DNA of 64,000 bases from Saccharopolyspora dendranthemae. Lineage in GTDB: Bacteria; Actinomycetota; Actinomycetes; Mycobacteriales; Pseudonocardiaceae. The notes below the pieces were generated by a model. It was not told the DNA's origin. It searched no databases and saw only the letters and a list, made by a program, of their open reading frames with translations. Made by a program: the position numbers and the translations under genes. Below, one piece after another: positions 62,425-64,000 of the stretch; within the stretch, counting starts at the first letter, position 1; each line of letters starts with the position of its first letter. Location: NCBI RefSeq assembly GCF_007829955.1, contig NZ_VIWX01000004.1, forward strand, positions 496,001 through 560,000. Reading direction: 5' to 3'.

Positions 62425-62790
62425 TCAGAAGCCCATGGCCTGCGCGCGCCTCTTGACCTCGCGGCCACGATCGCCGCGCAGCGCGTCGATCGGAGAGCCC
62501 GGGAGCGTGGCGTCCTCGGCGAACAGCCAGCGCAGGATCTCGTCCTCGTGGTAGCCGTTGTCGCGGAGCACGGTGATCGTGCCGCCCAGCCCCTTCACGA
62601 TCTCGTCGTCGATGAAGAAGGCACTCGGCACCCCCAGCTCCTTGTTCCGGCGCAGGGCGAGCAGATGACCATCACGAATGAGCTGATGCACCCGGGTGAC
62701 GGACCGACCGAGCTTCTCAGCCACAGCGGTCAGCGGCACAACCTCCACGTCGGGAGCCAGCACGTCCGGGGCAGCGGGGATTGCAACCAC
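62425..62790 (-). CDS. Rv2175c-like HTH DNA-binding protein
   Basis: About 121 residues. A winged/tri-helical DNA-binding domain (about 13-70; LTAVAEKLGRSVTRVHQLIRDG) is followed by a C-terminal helical part (about 80-121). M. tuberculosis Rv2175c binds DNA and is phosphorylated by PknL, encoded divergently as here. The Thr phosphosite of the M. tuberculosis N-terminal extension is not present with this start. GTG 62790 (AAGG upstream) is chosen over GTG 62799. The long frame continuing upstream is a shadow of pknL. Confidence 0.87.
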   Translation of the reverse strand: MVAIPAAPDVLAPDVEVVPLTAVAEKLGRSVTRVHQLIRDGHLLALRRNKELGVPSAFFIDDEIVKGLGGTITVLRDNGYHEDEILRWLFAEDATLPGSPIDALRGDRGREVKRRAQAMGF

Positions 62791-62894
62791 GCCGCACACC
62801 TTGCCACATCGCGCTCGCGCGTGCCGCGCACCGCGCGGGTTATCTTGTTGATCAACGCCACCGCCCCACCGAACGCCGGTATCGTGCGCGTACC

Positions 62895-62914
62895 TGCCAC
62901 AATCGGTAGTGGCA
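62895..62914. promoter_or_regulatory. Inverted repeat in the Rv2175c-pknL divergent region
   Basis: TGCCAC (62895-62900) and GTGGCA (62909-62914) with an 8-base spacer, 23 bp before the pknL start. It is a candidate operator for the HTH protein encoded next to it. Confidence 0.4.
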
Positions 62915-62937
62915 AGGAACCCGGGGAATGGCGAGCG

Positions 62938-64000
62938 ATGACACCTGAGACACGGCAAGGACAGGGCAACAGCCTCGTCGGAGCCTTTCTCGAACGTCGC
63001 TACCGCGTGGACTCGGTGATCGCCCGCGGCGGCATGTCCACCGTTTACCGAGGTCTGGACACCCGGTTGGAGCGCCCGGTGGCGCTCAAGGTGATGGACG
63101 CCCGCTACTCGGGCGACCGCTCCTTCGTCGACCGGTTCGAACGCGAAGCCCGTTCCGCGGCGAAGCTGCACCACAACGACGTCGTCGCCGTCTACGACCA
63201 GGGCGTGGACCGCGAAGCCGACGGCGACCACGTGTTCCTGGTCATGGAGCTCGTCGAGGGGTGCACGCTGCGTGACCTGATCATGGACCGCGGCGGGAAG
63301 CTGCCGCTGGCCATGGCCATCAGCGTGATGCAGCCGGTGCTCTCGGCGCTGGCCTCCGCGCACCGCGCGGGCATGGTCCACCGCGACGTCAAGCCGGAGA
63401 ACGTGCTCATCGGCAACGACGGTTCGGTGAAGGTCGCCGACTTCGGGCTGGTGCGCGCGGCGGCTGAAGCGGGCACGACCAGCGGAAGCGTCATCCTCGG
63501 CACCGTCGCCTACCTCTCCCCCGAGCAGGTCACCACCGGTGCCGCCGACGCGCGCACCGATGTCTACGCCGCCGGGATCGTGCTCTACGAGCTGCTGACC
63601 GGGCGGCCGCCGTTCGTCGGCGACACCGCCATGTCGGTGGCCTACCAGCACGTGAACGACGACGTGCCGTCCGCAGCGCAGACCTCGCCTGAGGTGCCGG
63701 CCGAGCTCGACGCGCTGGTGCTGCGCGCCACCCGGCGCGACCCGGAGCAGCGACCTGCGGACGCCGAGGCGTTCTCCGCCGAGCTGGAGCAGGTGCGCAG
63801 CGACCTGGGCATCGCGCCCGTGGCCGTCCCGGTGCCGGCTTCGGAGGCTCGGACGGCGCTGATGCCGCCGGTGGCGGACCCGCCGACCGAGCAGTTCCCG
63901 ACCGTGCGCGCCCAGCCGACCAGGGTCGAACCGGTTCCGCAGAACTTTGAGCAGCAGCCGCGCCACCACACGCGCGCGCTCGCCCGCCCGGCCACCGACG
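62938..64000 (+). CDS. pknL: Serine/threonine protein kinase PknL, 3' end outside the window
   Basis: Runs from ATG 62938 through the window end without a stop, so only about 354 residues are visible. A full Hanks-type kinase domain: glycine loop IARGGMSTVY (about 29-38), catalytic K51 (VALKVMD), HRDVKPEN with D150, DFG with D168 and the activation segment TSGSVILGTVAYLSPEQ. After about residue 280 a Pro/Gln/Thr-rich juxtamembrane linker begins; the membrane segment and any PASTA repeats lie outside. Divergent from the Rv2175c-like gene, as in M. tuberculosis. Confidence 0.95.
   Translation, partial: MTPETRQGQGNSLVGAFLERRYRVDSVIARGGMSTVYRGLDTRLERPVALKVMDARYSGDRSFVDRFEREARSAAKLHHNDVVAVYDQGVDREADGDHVFLVMELVEGCTLRDLIMDRGGKLPLAMAISVMQPVLSALASAHRAGMVHRDVKPENVLIGNDGSVKVADFGLVRAAAEAGTTSGSVILGTVAYLSPEQVTTGAADARTDVYAAGIVLYELLTGRPPFVGDTAMSVAYQHVNDDVPSAAQTSPEVPAELDALVLRATRRDPEQRPADAEAFSAELEQVRSDLGIAPVAVPVPASEARTALMPPVADPPTEQFPTVRAQPTRVEPVPQNFEQQPRHHTRALARPATD

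Noticed and set aside
62791..63969. Upstream in-frame extension of the Rv2175c-like gene
   Set aside because: It lies opposite the pknL kinase domain, which has all catalytic motifs; the family length needs only the last about 121 residues.

Overview
The window is a high-GC chromosomal segment of an actinobacterium, most likely Pseudonocardiaceae and probably close to Saccharopolyspora (inference from gene content and order, not a search). Codon third positions are almost all G/C, starts are often GTG, and stop-start overlaps of 4 bp are common. The core follows the conserved sigB-ideR-nrdR-lexA-hflX-dapF-miaA-miaB-recX-recA order known from Mycobacterium tuberculosis (Rv2710-Rv2738c). The right end follows a second conserved block (Rv2170-Rv2176: GNAT, lppM, idsA2, Rv2175c, pknL). 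Nothing looks like a prophage, insertion sequence, CRISPR array, rRNA or tRNA.

Layout. 1-4 kb: an unrecognised protein, two methyltransferases and a cysteine hydrolase. 4-9 kb: dtd, the sigma factor sigB behind a SigR/SigH-like promoter, a tyrosine/lipid phosphatase, class I fumarase and a lipoprotein. 9-14 kb: a protein-acetylation operon (acuC deacetylase, GNAT/acyl-CoA ligase fusion, alpha/beta hydrolase). 14-18 kb: sulfurtransferase, then ideR-galK-galE. 18-24 kb: DUF4192, a secreted X-Pro dipeptidyl-peptidase, a reductase and an aspartate-type aminotransferase. 24-29 kb: LysM protein-nrdR-nrdJ facing lexA. 29-38 kb: hflX, dapF, miaA, a decayed gene, a DUF349 protein and miaB. 38-42 kb: a glutamate-type ABC uptake operon gluABCD. 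42-46 kb: Entner-Doudoroff edd-eda, a HAD protein and a membrane protein. 46-54 kb: recX-recA, DUF4383, DUF3046 and a 1521-residue Lhr helicase. 54-64 kb: GNAT enzymes, a mycothiol-type enzyme with a HEPN protein, DUF885, lppM, a prenyl synthase with a CrtI-like desaturase, a PPOX protein, Rv2175c and pknL (cut by the window end).

Regulation is unusually readable. LexA (SOS) boxes lie at the lexA/LysM divergent region, inside the recA promoter, and as a tight double box at the start site of the HEPN-mycothiol enzyme operon, which makes that operon a candidate new SOS unit. A GlnR-type a-b site precedes gluABCD. A NrdR-type box overlaps the predicted start site of nrdR-nrdJ. IdeR has every canonical metal ligand at its canonical residue number. 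Clear terminators close most units, and one hairpin lies inside gluABCD between the binding protein and the permeases.
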